This document shows positions 8,989 to 17,767 of a stretch of DNA of 37,142 bases, in pieces. Under the pieces are notes generated by a model. That model had not been told where the DNA came from. It did not search any database and was given only the letters and a program-made list of their open reading frames with translations. Positions within the stretch are counted from its first letter, which is position 1. The number at the start of each line of letters is the position of its first letter. The stretch covers positions 1 through 37,142 of the forward strand of contig JAJDAC010000037.1 in the NCBI GenBank assembly GCA_029262065.1, given 5' to 3'. The position numbers and the translations under genes are program-made. The DNA is from Candidatus Krumholzibacteriota bacterium (lineage in GTDB: Bacteria > Krumholzibacteriota > Krumholzibacteriia > JAJRXK01).

Positions 8989-11900
8989 TCACTGGATTCG
9001 CGCGATTTTCTGCGTGTAGGTCTCGGATCCGATTCTCAACTCGTAGAAGTAGATGCCCGAGGCGACCGGTTGACCTCGGTTGTCGGCTCCGCTCCAACGC
9101 ACCTCGTGGCGCCCGGGCGGTAGCTGGCCCTCGTGCAGCGTATCCACCAACCGGCCCGCCAGGTTGTACACGCGGACTCTGGTGTGGGCCGACTTTGTCA
9201 TTCCAAAGGAAATCTGGGTGTTGCCTCTGGCCGGGTTGGGGTAGGCGAAGTGGGTCACCGATTCATTCAACGGAAGCGGCTTCACGGCCGTGACGTTCAC
9301 GTCCAGACAGACAGACACTTCCGATGTAGAGCCTCCAAACACCGTGGCGGTGGCCGTCCAGAAATCAGCGGGACCGGCTACCGGCGCCGAAAAGCTGGCC
9401 AGTCCGGTTGCATCGGCTTCGGTCATCACCGTACCAAGGTACGTTTCGGCCGGGCCCTGGTCGCCGCCGGCACAGGCGGCGTTGCCGAACACCTCGACCA
9501 CGTACGTTTCGAATGGATCACCTTGAACCACGCCGGTGATGAATTCAGCGGCCGAATCCAGGTACTGCAACGTGGGCCGCGGAGGATCCATCGACACCAC
9601 GTCGATAGGAAGCCCCGTGTTGCCCGAAATGAAGTTTCCGCTGATTTCGGTTCGCGTTCCACCCGCTACCCGGATGCCCGCTCCCGCGTTGTTCTGCACC
9701 AGGTTGCCCCGGTCGCCGCTGGCCAGCCCGATCTTGTTGCGATCACCTGACTCGATCTCTATTCCGTTACCGCCGTTACCAACGAAGGCGTTCCCGGAGA
9801 TCAGGTTTTCGCTGCTTTGCACCACCAACCCATGGCCCGGAAACGCTTGGAACTGCAGGCCGCGGATGACGTTCCCGTCGGCCTGCAAGATCAGGCCGTC
9901 ACAGCCCACGCAGCTGCTCCCATCTACCACCAGCTGGGGCGACGCCAGCTTGAGTGTGAGCGCGGATTCGACCACGGTGGGAACCGTGAGCGACGGAAGC
10001 GCCTGTTGCAATACCGCGACCCCCGTCACCAGTTCCAACCGCAGTCGGGCGGCTTGGCCGGCGTTGAGGTTGAGAATGGCATCGCGCAGACTGCCCGGGA
10101 CAATATCGGCCAGCGTGTTCACCAGCACGGTGGGGCGATTGTCCACCAACGGGATCTCGATGTTCTTTGCACTGTTGGAGGCCACGGTGAAGACCGTGGG
10201 CCCGCTCTGCGTGATGTTCGGATGCACGACGGTGATCGTGTAGTCTCCAGGATCCACAGGAACCGAGAAGAAACCGTTCGCGTCGGTGGTTACTTTGCCC
10301 ACGCCCGAGATGTTGATCTTCTTCTGGGCGAAGGGTTTGTCTACCGCGGGATCGTTCAGCATGTCTTGTTCAAGGTCGAGGTAGACGTAGCCACTCAGAA
10401 CGGATCCAGGCACCAGCGCGAAGTTCTGAACGATGTCGTTACCGGATTCCGCCGCGCTGCGGATCTCCAGGATGCCGCCCGGTGGGCTCAGAATGCGGAA
10501 TTCGTCGGTGGGGTGGCTGACCGTGAAGGAGCTACTTCCAAGCAGGGCTCCGTACTGACGACCCACGCCGTAGCCTTCGAACGTCTGCGGTTCGGTGCCC
10601 AGCGCCCCGTCGATTCTCACCTTATCTGGCGCCACCACGGTATCGATCAGGCGGTCGAACTCTCCGTTCTGGTTCACGTCGAGAAACACGATGCCGCGAA
10701 CCGAGCGACGCGGAGAATCGATTCCCAGATAGTTGTTCTCGATGACATCGCCGGCGGCAATGGTAAGCGTGGGCAATGGGGTTGGAAAAGCAGGCTGCCA
10801 ACCCGGAAACGGTATCGGAGCGATGTTGTACGTCCCGGGAACCAGCACGAATTCGAAGTTGCCGTCCTCGTCCGAAACAACGGTGGTGGTGCCGGGAACG
10901 TCGACGCCCACGGCCACGACCTGCACGCCGCGCAGGGCCGGGTCGGCCACGTCGAGTACGCCGTCGCCATCGATGTCGTGTACCACCTGGCCGACGATAC
11001 GACCCGACACATCGCTGAACCCAAGGTTCAACGTGGTCGTGGTGTTGGGCTGCACCTCCGCTAGGACGCCCGCATTCGGCTGACCATTGGCCGGACCGTT
11101 CGTGTGGATCCAGCCCCCAGGCAACTGCGGTTGAACGAAATAGACTTGGGGAGCCGTCAGACCGGGAAAGGAGTAGTTGCCGCCGGCGTCGCTCACCGTG
11201 GAAGCAATTGTACTACCCTGATCGTCGAGCAGATCGACGGTCCATCCCTGGATAGGTAGCTCTCCCGCGGTCAACTGGCCGTCGGTGTTGTCATCGTCAA
11301 AGAGTACGCCCTGAATCGTCCCGGGCTGCGCGGTCAGAGTGACCAGCACCTGGGGACTCTGGTAGATAGTGTTCACGATGAATCCGACGCCACCGAGCAA
11401 CGTGGTCGTATGAAACGCTCCTGTCACCGAGCCCGCGGTCAGGACCGGGCCCATGAAGCTTCCCTGGGTTCGCGTATCGTTGATACGCACTTCCAGCGTC
11501 CCGTTGAGAAGTTGGGCGCCCGACATGGTCAATTGGTCCGCTGCGAACTCATGGACATCCCAGGTGACCTTCGCATCGGCGTCCCAGTCCCAGGCGCCGA
11601 TTACTTCCAGGATTCCAACCTCGGCTGGATCACCCGGATCGACGGTGCCCTGCATGTTCACACGACCACCCAGCGAGGATTCCACTCTCCCGTTGCCGCC
11701 CAGGACCCCGGTGGTGCTGAAGATCAACTCCTCGAACAACACACGCACTTTCGATGTGGCATCCAGGAGCCAGTTTCCGCCGATGGTGCCGCCGTCGCGG
11801 ATGGCTAGCGTCACTCCCGGCTCCACGTGCAACAGGCTTCCGGGGTTTGTTTGCAGGTCGGCTTCGATCGAGGGCGTGGTACCGATGGCCACACGGAAGT

Positions 11901-14340
11901 GAAGTTCGCCGTTGAGTTCGAATACCTCCAGAGCGCTGGTCAAGGGGTCTTCCTTGATGCCCAAATTACTGCCGGTCTGGATGACGTTGAACTCGGAAAG
12001 CGTCCCCGTGATAACACGAGAATTACCCTCGATGACGATGTCACCTCCGTACCAGTAGGACACGCCCTGCATGGTAAAGAATGTAGAACCCTTGAACACG
12101 GTGGCGTCGACGTTCGTATCCGGTTCGAACGTGACGCCGTTCTCGGCCGTAATCGGGTTTCCTCCCGAAAACGTTCCGCCCTCGGAGCGAAGCGGCTTCT
12201 TGAATGTTGCCGCGTTGGCGGCCGAGAGTTCTCCGCGAACGGTAGTGCGCACGTCAACCTCGTCGAAGATGACCATGCGTCCATTCGTATCGATGTAGAT
12301 CTGTCCGTCACCTTGGGCTGGCGTGGCGGGGTTCAACGTAGTCGTTCCGGCGGTCACGTTGAGTTCGCAGCCGAATCCCACATGCACATTTCCCTCGATG
12401 CTTCCGTCGTCACGGAATTCGATCTTGGGGTAGATGGTGCCCAAGTCCAGCACCAGCGAAGAAGTGTCGGAGAACAGGAACGGTACCTCGATGCGCGGAG
12501 GCAAGGCGGCGTGGTTGCGCACGCTCACCATTCCGCGCGGTAGGAAGAAACCGTTGGCGATGTTGGTCATGGGCAGTGCGCTGGCTACGTGGTCCAGGTA
12601 GAAGCTGGTTCCGACCGCGGTCTCGAGGGTCGCGTCCTGAAGGTTGATGGGGCCATTGAACCAGTTGGCATCGTTGGAGCAGGTGAAGTCCACGTTGATG
12701 TCATTGGCGTCGACCGCCGAGCCAGAGTCGAAATCAGTGATGCCCGTGGAGTTGATCCAGCCGTTTCCGCTGAAGGTGCCGCCGCCGGCGCGGAGTCCGC
12801 CCGAGAACTCAGTGGGATCGTCCGTGATCAGCGTCCCGGAAATAAGCATGTAGGCTTCGAGCGCGGCGAGGAACGTGGTCTCCAGTGTCGCCGCACTCTG
12901 TACTTCGATCGTTCCCGGCCCCGAGGCGTTGAATGGGTCGAGCATGCTGTGATTGCCTTGTCGCAGATACAGATCACCATCGAGGACGACACTGCCCTGG
13001 AGATTGGAGTCATTCTCCAACTGGAAGATGGCTCCCGCCTCGATGTTCAGGGTTCCGCCGGTCACCAGGTCGAACCAGGTAAAGACGCGCGGAGTCTGAC
13101 TTCCCGCCACGATCCTCAGCAAACCCTCGATGCGAAGGGAGGCCTCGTTCGCGGCCGGGCTGATGGTTTGATTCTGGAGCGAAGAGTCCCAGATAAATGA
13201 ACCCGAGGCCGGGACGACGATGTCGGAGCCTTCTTCGAGCACCAATCCCGCTCCAAGAACACTCATCCCGTTCGTGAAGGTGAAGTCTCCGTCCAGCAGG
13301 GTCGGAGAGTTGGTGTCGAACAGCGCCGATCCCGTGAGTGTTACGGGACCGTTGGTGGCGGTCAGGGAATTGTTGATTCCCGTGAAATTCAGATCGCCGT
13401 TGAAAATTCCCAAGCTGATGTTGATGATGGCCTCGGACAGCGTCACCTTCACCAGGTCCACGGCCAAAGATAACGGGCCGCTGGCGATCACGGGAATGTC
13501 GGCGCTCGCGGAAAATCCCGTGTCGAAAACCGCCTCGGTTTGATTACCGTTGAAGCGCAGGCCGTTGGGAAACCCTCCACCGGTCGTGGTGTAGGTTCCG
13601 CGAAGGGTGTGCGTACCCTCGCGATGCCAGACGTCCACTCCAACCGCCAGCGACATGCTGCCGCTGTTGTCACTACCGGAGTTGAACTCCACATCAGCCG
13701 CCGAGACGTAGCCGCCCAGGTTTTGCACGGAGACGTCGAAGGCAATGGGGGCCAGTAGGTTGGTACTGCCGCCGAAGGTGAACACGAAATTGGTGGGGCT
13801 GTCGGCCGTGGGGTCCGTGCCGCTTTGTGGGATCGCGTTGTGGGTGATGCCTCGTTTTGATTTGCTGCCGCTGGGCACGACGTCGAAATCAAAACCCGCC
13901 TGATGGATCACCCGTCCACTGGCGCCAAACACGATTGCACTGGGTTCCCAGACCACGTCGCAGTTGAAATCCACGATTCCCTGGATGGTCTTGATGTCGT
14001 TCGCGGTCAGGGTCGCACCACCCAGAATCGTCCAGGTGCCGCTTCCCGCGTGTTCGCCCAGTCCCCAGTCCAGAAGCCCGTTCACAGTGAGGTTGGCCGA
14101 ACCAGAGATGATGGCGGAGTCCAGGGTAAGGCCCGCAGTCTGGGCGGGAACGTCCAGGGCGACCGATATGCCGCCATCCAGCAGAACATCGTCGAGCGCG
14201 GTGGGGACCGCATTGGTACTCCAGTTGAGTGGGTCGCTCCAGTTGGTTCCATCACCGCCACCGTCCCAGGTGATGGCTTGAGCAACTGTGGGGAGCACCA
14301 ATAGCAGCAGAACTGAGAGCCAACGTGATTGAATAGGCAT
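8989..14340 (-). CDS. Giant secreted beta-helix / SdrD-like / FlgD-like C-terminal domain protein
   Basis: 1783 residues from the ATG at 14340, chosen because it begins a clean signal peptide (SVLLLLVLPTVAQA); an upstream GTG at 14418 would add 26 non-signal residues. The mature N-terminus begins TWDGGGDGTNWSDPLNW, typical of autotransporter-like or PEP-CTERM-type beta-helix proteins, then about 950 residues of beta-solenoid strands rich in GGT, NITG and SGT patterns. SdrD_B/CarboxypepD_reg-like modules start near residue 1005 (GVLFDDDNTDGQ, and a second GQVVHDIDGDGVLDVAD). A second right-handed helix lies near 1415-1580 with SLRDAI and NxIxGNxFxGN repeats. The last 85 residues hold YPNPARG...VYNLAGRLV...SGIYFYELRIG, a FlgD-Ig/type A sorting-like domain. 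Likely a surface or secreted adhesin/structural protein; no enzyme motif is seen. Confidence 0.88.
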   Translation of the reverse strand: MPIQSRWLSVLLLLVLPTVAQAITWDGGGDGTNWSDPLNWSTNAVPTALDDVLLDGGISVALDVPAQTAGLTLDSAIISGSANLTVNGLLDWGLGEHAGSGTWTILGGATLTANDIKTIQGIVDFNCDVVWEPSAIVFGASGRVIHQAGFDFDVVPSGSKSKRGITHNAIPQSGTDPTADSPTNFVFTFGGSTNLLAPIAFDVSVQNLGGYVSAADVEFNSGSDNSGSMSLAVGVDVWHREGTHTLRGTYTTTGGGFPNGLRFNGNQTEAVFDTGFSASADIPVIASGPLSLAVDLVKVTLSEAIINISLGIFNGDLNFTGINNSLTATNGPVTLTGSALFDTNSPTLLDGDFTFTNGMSVLGAGLVLEEGSDIVVPASGSFIWDSSLQNQTISPAANEASLRIEGLLRIVAGSQTPRVFTWFDLVTGGTLNIEAGAIFQLENDSNLQGSVVLDGDLYLRQGNHSMLDPFNASGPGTIEVQSAATLETTFLAALEAYMLISGTLITDDPTEFSGGLRAGGGTFSGNGWINSTGITDFDSGSAVDANDINVDFTCSNDANWFNGPINLQDATLETAVGTSFYLDHVASALPMTNIANGFFLPRGMVSVRNHAALPPRIEVPFLFSDTSSLVLDLGTIYPKIEFRDDGSIEGNVHVGFGCELNVTAGTTTLNPATPAQGDGQIYIDTNGRMVIFDEVDVRTTVRGELSAANAATFKKPLRSEGGTFSGGNPITAENGVTFEPDTNVDATVFKGSTFFTMQGVSYWYGGDIVIEGNSRVITGTLSEFNVIQTGSNLGIKEDPLTSALEVFELNGELHFRVAIGTTPSIEADLQTNPGSLLHVEPGVTLAIRDGGTIGGNWLLDATSKVRVLFEELIFSTTGVLGGNGRVESSLGGRVNMQGTVDPGDPAEVGILEVIGAWDWDADAKVTWDVHEFAADQLTMSGAQLLNGTLEVRINDTRTQGSFMGPVLTAGSVTGAFHTTTLLGGVGFIVNTIYQSPQVLVTLTAQPGTIQGVLFDDDNTDGQLTAGELPIQGWTVDLLDDQGSTIASTVSDAGGNYSFPGLTAPQVYFVQPQLPGGWIHTNGPANGQPNAGVLAEVQPNTTTTLNLGFSDVSGRIVGQVVHDIDGDGVLDVADPALRGVQVVAVGVDVPGTTTVVSDEDGNFEFVLVPGTYNIAPIPFPGWQPAFPTPLPTLTIAAGDVIENNYLGIDSPRRSVRGIVFLDVNQNGEFDRLIDTVVAPDKVRIDGALGTEPQTFEGYGVGRQYGALLGSSSFTVSHPTDEFRILSPPGGILEIRSAAESGNDIVQNFALVPGSVLSGYVYLDLEQDMLNDPAVDKPFAQKKINISGVGKVTTDANGFFSVPVDPGDYTITVVHPNITQSGPTVFTVASNSAKNIEIPLVDNRPTVLVNTLADIVPGSLRDAILNLNAGQAARLRLELVTGVAVLQQALPSLTVPTVVESALTLKLASPQLVVDGSSCVGCDGLILQADGNVIRGLQFQAFPGHGLVVQSSENLISGNAFVGNGGNGIEIESGDRNKIGLASGDRGNLVQNNAGAGIRVAGGTRTEISGNFISGNTGLPIDVVSMDPPRPTLQYLDSAAEFITGVVQGDPFETYVVEVFGNAACAGGDQGPAETYLGTVMTEADATGLASFSAPVAGPADFWTATATVFGGSTSEVSVCLDVNVTAVKPLPLNESVTHFAYPNPARGNTQISFGMTKSAHTRVRVYNLAGRLVDTLHEGQLPPGRHEVRWSGADNRGQPVASGIYFYELRIGSETYTQKIARIQ

Positions 14341-14423
14341 CGATAGAGATTCCCGTGACTGAAGGGATGGGAGACGCTGATACCCCCCCTCGCGCAGAAT
14401 CTCGATACGAGTGCTCACGGTTT

Positions 14424-14455
14424 CGGAAAAAATTCCGTAACTCTATTATTTGCAA
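14424..14455 (-). promoter_or_regulatory. AT-rich island with inverted repeat, possible promoter of the surface-protein gene
   Basis: Between the surface-protein start and the FHA gene the GC-rich background gives way to an AT-rich patch. Reading on the minus strand it contains TTGCAA (14455-14450) and AATAATAG, followed by the inverted repeat CGGAA/TTCCG around a TTTT loop (14437-14424). No well-spaced -10 box can be named, so this is only a location where a promoter is plausible. Confidence 0.25.
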
Positions 14456-14489
14456 TGAAATATGGCGGGTCTTGGCCGGGCGGAGCCGG

Positions 14490-14861
14490 TTACGAAGGGC
14501 TCTTCGCGGCGGGGCGCACGTGGGTGACGGGCTCTGGGTTTCGAACCTCGATCTCGAACGCGAACGAGATGCTGCCGATCTGGAATCGGTCTCCGTCCAC
14601 CAGGAGTGACTCGAGGACAGATTTGCCGTTCAGAAGGACTCCATTGGCGCTATCCAGATCCTTCAAGAAGAACTGTCCGTCACGAAACTCGATGGCGGCG
14701 TGGGTACGCGACATTTCATCTTCGGCGAAGACCAGGTCGGCCGAGGCGCGTCCCAAGGTGAGTCGAACCGCACGGATGGGGTAGATCGCCCCGGTTCGAG
14801 GGCCATCGAGCACATGAATCGCGACGTGGTGTGCCGCGAGATACTGTGAGAAGTCGACCAT
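14490..14861 (-). CDS. FHA-domain phosphothreonine-binding protein
   Basis: 123 residues if started at the ATG 14861 (MVDFSQYLAAHH); a longer frame reaches 14951 but its first 30 residues look non-conserved. Nearly the whole protein is an FHA domain: LGRASADLVF (the GR of strand 3), MSRTHAAIEF with the Ser-Arg-x-x-His phosphopeptide-binding core, FFLKDLDSANGVLLNG with the conserved Asn-Gly, and a closing DGDRFQIGSISFAF. FHA proteins bind phosphothreonine peptides, so it is a natural downstream reader for the Ser/Thr kinases of this window; the actual partner is inferred. The Pro-rich tail is short. It is divergent from the nos operon across 260 bp. Confidence 0.9.
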   Translation of the reverse strand: MVDFSQYLAAHHVAIHVLDGPRTGAIYPIRAVRLTLGRASADLVFAEDEMSRTHAAIEFRDGQFFLKDLDSANGVLLNGKSVLESLLVDGDRFQIGSISFAFEIEVRNPEPVTHVRPAAKSPS

Positions 14862-15062
14862 AGTGGTTTCAATACTGAGCAAGATGCCTGCCCGCCGCGA
14901 GACATCCTGAGAAACAACAACACCTGATCGGAGATCGAGGCGGCCACCCAAGCGCTGGCTCTCGACAGATTGTTTCGCTCAACTCTAGCACTCGCCCGCT
15001 TGGTCGCGATGGTCACACAATCGCTATTGAAACACCGTCGCTGGCAACCCACGGTAGGTGCT

Positions 15063-15088
15063 AATCCTAGGCAAAGCCGCTGCTTTGC
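15063..15088 (+). promoter_or_regulatory. Leader motif AATCCTAG + GCAAAGC hairpin upstream of the nos operon
   Basis: AATCCTAG (15063-15070) is followed directly by the perfect inverted repeat GCAAAGC-CGCT-GCTTTGC (15071-15088), ending 32 bases before the cytochrome start codon. The combination AATCCTAG, GCAAAGC and CCGCT recurs upstream of the SCO1 gene (24219-24240). It could be an operator, promoter core or mRNA leader element. I see no convincing FNR/NNR box (TTGAT-N4-ATCAA) or -24/-12 promoter here. Confidence 0.4.
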
Positions 15089-15120
15089 GTGGCCGCTCAA
15101 CCAACCGGAGGTCCTTGAGT

Positions 15121-15912
15121 ATGACTGGTGTTCGGGCGAAACCCTGGCCGCTGCTGGCGCTCGCCGCGTTGGCCAGCCTGGCCATGTTGGCAACGACGGC
15201 CCGGAGCGAACCTTCTGCCACCCGGGGCAAGGCTGTCTACGACAGCTACTGCGTAATCTGTCACGGGGATCAGGGGGACGGAAAAGGGTTGATGGGGATC
15301 ATCCATCGGGCCCAGCAGAACGGGTTCGTGGTGACGGTCTACCCTCGGGATTTCACGGCGGGAGTGTACAAATTCCGCACGACTGCGTCGGGTGATCTCC
15401 CTACCGATGAAGATCTCATTCGCACCGTAACCAATGGGATCGTTCGTTCTGGCATGCCCTCACACAAGGATCTCACGCGTGCCCAGATTGAGGACGTGGT
15501 CGAGTATATAAAGTCGTTCTCGCCCCGATGGACGGAGGAACTGCCCGGAGACGTTGTCGAGATCGGGCCTCCGCCGAAGCACGTGGGCACGAAGGCTTCG
15601 GTCCAGAAGGGTAACGAGATCTACGCTCTCATGAAATGTGGTGAGTGCCACGGAGAGACCGGATTGGGCGACGGTCCTTCCTCGGCGAACCTGAAAGACG
15701 ACTGGGGCGATCGGATTGTTCCCTTCGATTTCACGAGTGGTCCCTTGAAGGGAGGCACCCGCACCGAGGATCTCGCGCGCACGTTTCTCACGGGTTTGGA
15801 TGGCACTCCCATGCCGTCGTACGACCAGACCATCACCCTCGATCAGCAGTGGGATCTCGTCTCGTACTGCCTCTACTTGATGCAGGGTGGCGACGAGGGT
15901 AAGTCCAAGTAG
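15121..15912 (+). CDS. Di-haem periplasmic cytochrome c of the nos operon (NosC-like role)
   Basis: 263 residues from the ATG at 15121, which has GGAGGT ten bases upstream; an earlier in-frame start at 15058 would bury the signal peptide. The signal sequence (PLLALAALASLAMLATTARS) is followed by two class I cytochrome c modules with haem-attachment motifs CVICH (44-48) and CGECH (173-177). Candidate distal Met ligands are in SGMPSH (about 112) and TPMPSY. It lies 37 bp before nosZ on the same strand. Clade II nos clusters commonly encode c-type cytochromes that feed electrons to NosZ, so an electron-donor role is likely by context; donor partners are not shown by sequence. The gene name nosC is not assigned because the family is loosely defined. 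Confidence 0.9.
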   Translation: MTGVRAKPWPLLALAALASLAMLATTARSEPSATRGKAVYDSYCVICHGDQGDGKGLMGIIHRAQQNGFVVTVYPRDFTAGVYKFRTTASGDLPTDEDLIRTVTNGIVRSGMPSHKDLTRAQIEDVVEYIKSFSPRWTEELPGDVVEIGPPPKHVGTKASVQKGNEIYALMKCGECHGETGLGDGPSSANLKDDWGDRIVPFDFTSGPLKGGTRTEDLARTFLTGLDGTPMPSYDQTITLDQQWDLVSYCLYLMQGGDEGKSK

Positions 15913-15949
15913 GTAGAAGCCTTTTTAACCTCAACGTCGGGAAAAACCG

Positions 15950-17758
15950 ATGACAATGAGAATCAACAAGCGCGGGCGCGCCTGGACTCTGGCGGTGTTC
16001 GTCCTCGTGGTCTTTGGGGCGCTCATCGCGTTTTACCGAACACCCGACGATTCGTTCGCAGACAGCAAATCCGGCCTTCGTGACAAGGTTCTTCCGGGCG
16101 AACTGGATGACTACTACGGCTTCTTCAGCGGTGGCCATTCGGGTGAGATTCGTATCGTGGGCATACCGTCGATGCGCGTCATGAAGCGTGTGCCCGTGTT
16201 CAACCTCGATTCCGGCAGTGGCTGGGGCATAACGAACGAGAGCAAGGCGCTGCTCAAGGGGCAGGTGGTAGGCGACACGCACCACGTGCAGGGTTCCTAT
16301 GTGGATGGGACCTACGATGGCAAGTTTCTGTGGGTGAATGACAAGTCGAACAACAAGCTGGCGCGCATCCGAACGGATTACATGGAAGTAGACGCCATCG
16401 TCGAGATACCCAACAGCCAGGGTACGCACGGAACGTTTCCCCAGCGTTACCCGCAGACCGATTGGATCATCACCAACAGCGAATTCCGGACGCCCTACGC
16501 CACCGACCTGGCGGGCATGTCTGACAAGGCGAACTTCCACGGTGTGCATACCATTACCGACGCGCACAAGATGGAAGTCATTGCCCAGGTGACCACCAGC
16601 GTCAACCTGGACCTGGCGGCCACGGGGTATCGGGGCAAGTACTCGTTCGCTACCTCCTACAACTCCGAAGGGGGAGTAACCCTCTCGGAGATGCTGGCGA
16701 AAGACAGCGACTATCTGGTGGTCTTCAACTGGGACCGCATCAAGAAACGCCTGGCCGACGGCAACTTCGAGACCGTCAACGGCGTGAAGATGATGGATGG
16801 AAAGGCCGGGAGCGACCTTACTCTCTACATCCCGGTTCCCAAGAACCCGCACGGGGTGAACATCTCGCCCGACGGCAAGTATGCCATTGCGTCGGGCAAG
16901 GTGTCGCCTACGGCCACGGTGGTTGCGCTGGACAAACTCGACGATGCTTTCGCCGGAAAGATCCAGCCCATCGATTGCGTGGTCGCTCAGCCAGAAATCG
17001 GTCTGGGACCTCTTCACACCACGTACGATGGCAACGGAAACGCGTTCACGTCCTTGTTCATCGACAGCCAGATCGTGAAATGGAACATCCAGGCGGCCAT
17101 CGACGGCTACAAGAAGCCCGGCGCCAAGTCTCCCGTGATCGATCGGTTGGACGTCCACTACCAGGTGGGTCACACCATGGCGTCCATGGCCGAGACCAAA
17201 GAGGCCGACGGCAACTTCCTGATCTCCCTGAACAAGATCTCCAAGGATCGATTCCTGAACGTGGGCCCCCTCAAGCCGGAAAACGACCAGCTTGTGGATA
17301 TCAGCCAGAAGAAGATGCGTCTGATCAAAGACGAGCCGTCCTACATCGAGCCCCACGATTGCATCATCGTGCGCCGGGACATCATCGAGCCCCTGGTCAA
17401 AGACCGGGTAAAGATGGACGAGCACCCCAATTTCACGACCGAGAATTCCATCGAGAGAGACGGGAAAAAGGTGACCGTGCGCCTCACGGCCAACGCTCCC
17501 GTGTTTGGGATCCAGGAAGTCGCCGTGAAGCAGGGTGATGAGGTGACGTTCTACGTGACCAACAACGATGAGATCCCGGATCTCACGCACGGGTTCGCCA
17601 TCTCGAACTACAACATCAATTTCGTGGTGGGTCCGTACCAGACGAAATCGGTGACGTTTGTCGCCGACAAGCCGGGTTTGTACTGGATCTACTGCACGAA
17701 CTTCTGCCACGCGCTTCACCTGGAGATGCGACTGCGTTTCCTGGTGGAAGCCGCCTAG
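15950..17758 (+). CDS. nosZ: Nitrous oxide reductase, clade II (Sec-dependent) NosZ
   Basis: 602 residues; reduces N2O to N2 in the periplasm. The N-terminus has a Sec-type signal or anchor (WTLAVFVLVVFGALIAF after KRGR) and no twin-arginine motif, the mark of clade II enzymes. All seven expected CuZ histidines are visible: His111 and His112 in DTHHVQ, His160 in SQGTHG, His301 in NPHGVN, His356 in GPLHTT, His408 in VGHTM, His469 in EPHDC. The C-terminal cupredoxin domain keeps CuA ligands His547 (LTHGF), Cys582, Cys586, His590 and Met593 in YCTNFCHALHLEM; the residue aligned with the Trp of clade I is Asn. Full length, no truncation. It is followed nine bases later by the NosR-NosD fusion, so one operon is expected. 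Confidence 0.98.
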   Translation: MTMRINKRGRAWTLAVFVLVVFGALIAFYRTPDDSFADSKSGLRDKVLPGELDDYYGFFSGGHSGEIRIVGIPSMRVMKRVPVFNLDSGSGWGITNESKALLKGQVVGDTHHVQGSYVDGTYDGKFLWVNDKSNNKLARIRTDYMEVDAIVEIPNSQGTHGTFPQRYPQTDWIITNSEFRTPYATDLAGMSDKANFHGVHTITDAHKMEVIAQVTTSVNLDLAATGYRGKYSFATSYNSEGGVTLSEMLAKDSDYLVVFNWDRIKKRLADGNFETVNGVKMMDGKAGSDLTLYIPVPKNPHGVNISPDGKYAIASGKVSPTATVVALDKLDDAFAGKIQPIDCVVAQPEIGLGPLHTTYDGNGNAFTSLFIDSQIVKWNIQAAIDGYKKPGAKSPVIDRLDVHYQVGHTMASMAETKEADGNFLISLNKISKDRFLNVGPLKPENDQLVDISQKKMRLIKDEPSYIEPHDCIIVRRDIIEPLVKDRVKMDEHPNFTTENSIERDGKKVTVRLTANAPVFGIQEVAVKQGDEVTFYVTNNDEIPDLTHGFAISNYNINFVVGPYQTKSVTFVADKPGLYWIYCTNFCHALHLEMRLRFLVEAA

Positions 17759-17767
17759 GGAGCCAGC

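Noticed and set aside
14952-15120. FNR/NNR or sigma-54 site in the nos promoter region
   Set aside because: TTGAA and TGGCAA fragments occur, but no complete TTGAT-N4-ATCAA or TGGCAC-N5-TTGC arrangement is present.
15905-15949. CTTTTTAA between cytochrome c and nosZ as a terminator
   Set aside because: No stem precedes the T-tract, and the 37-bp gap with nosZ next on the same strand argues for one operon.
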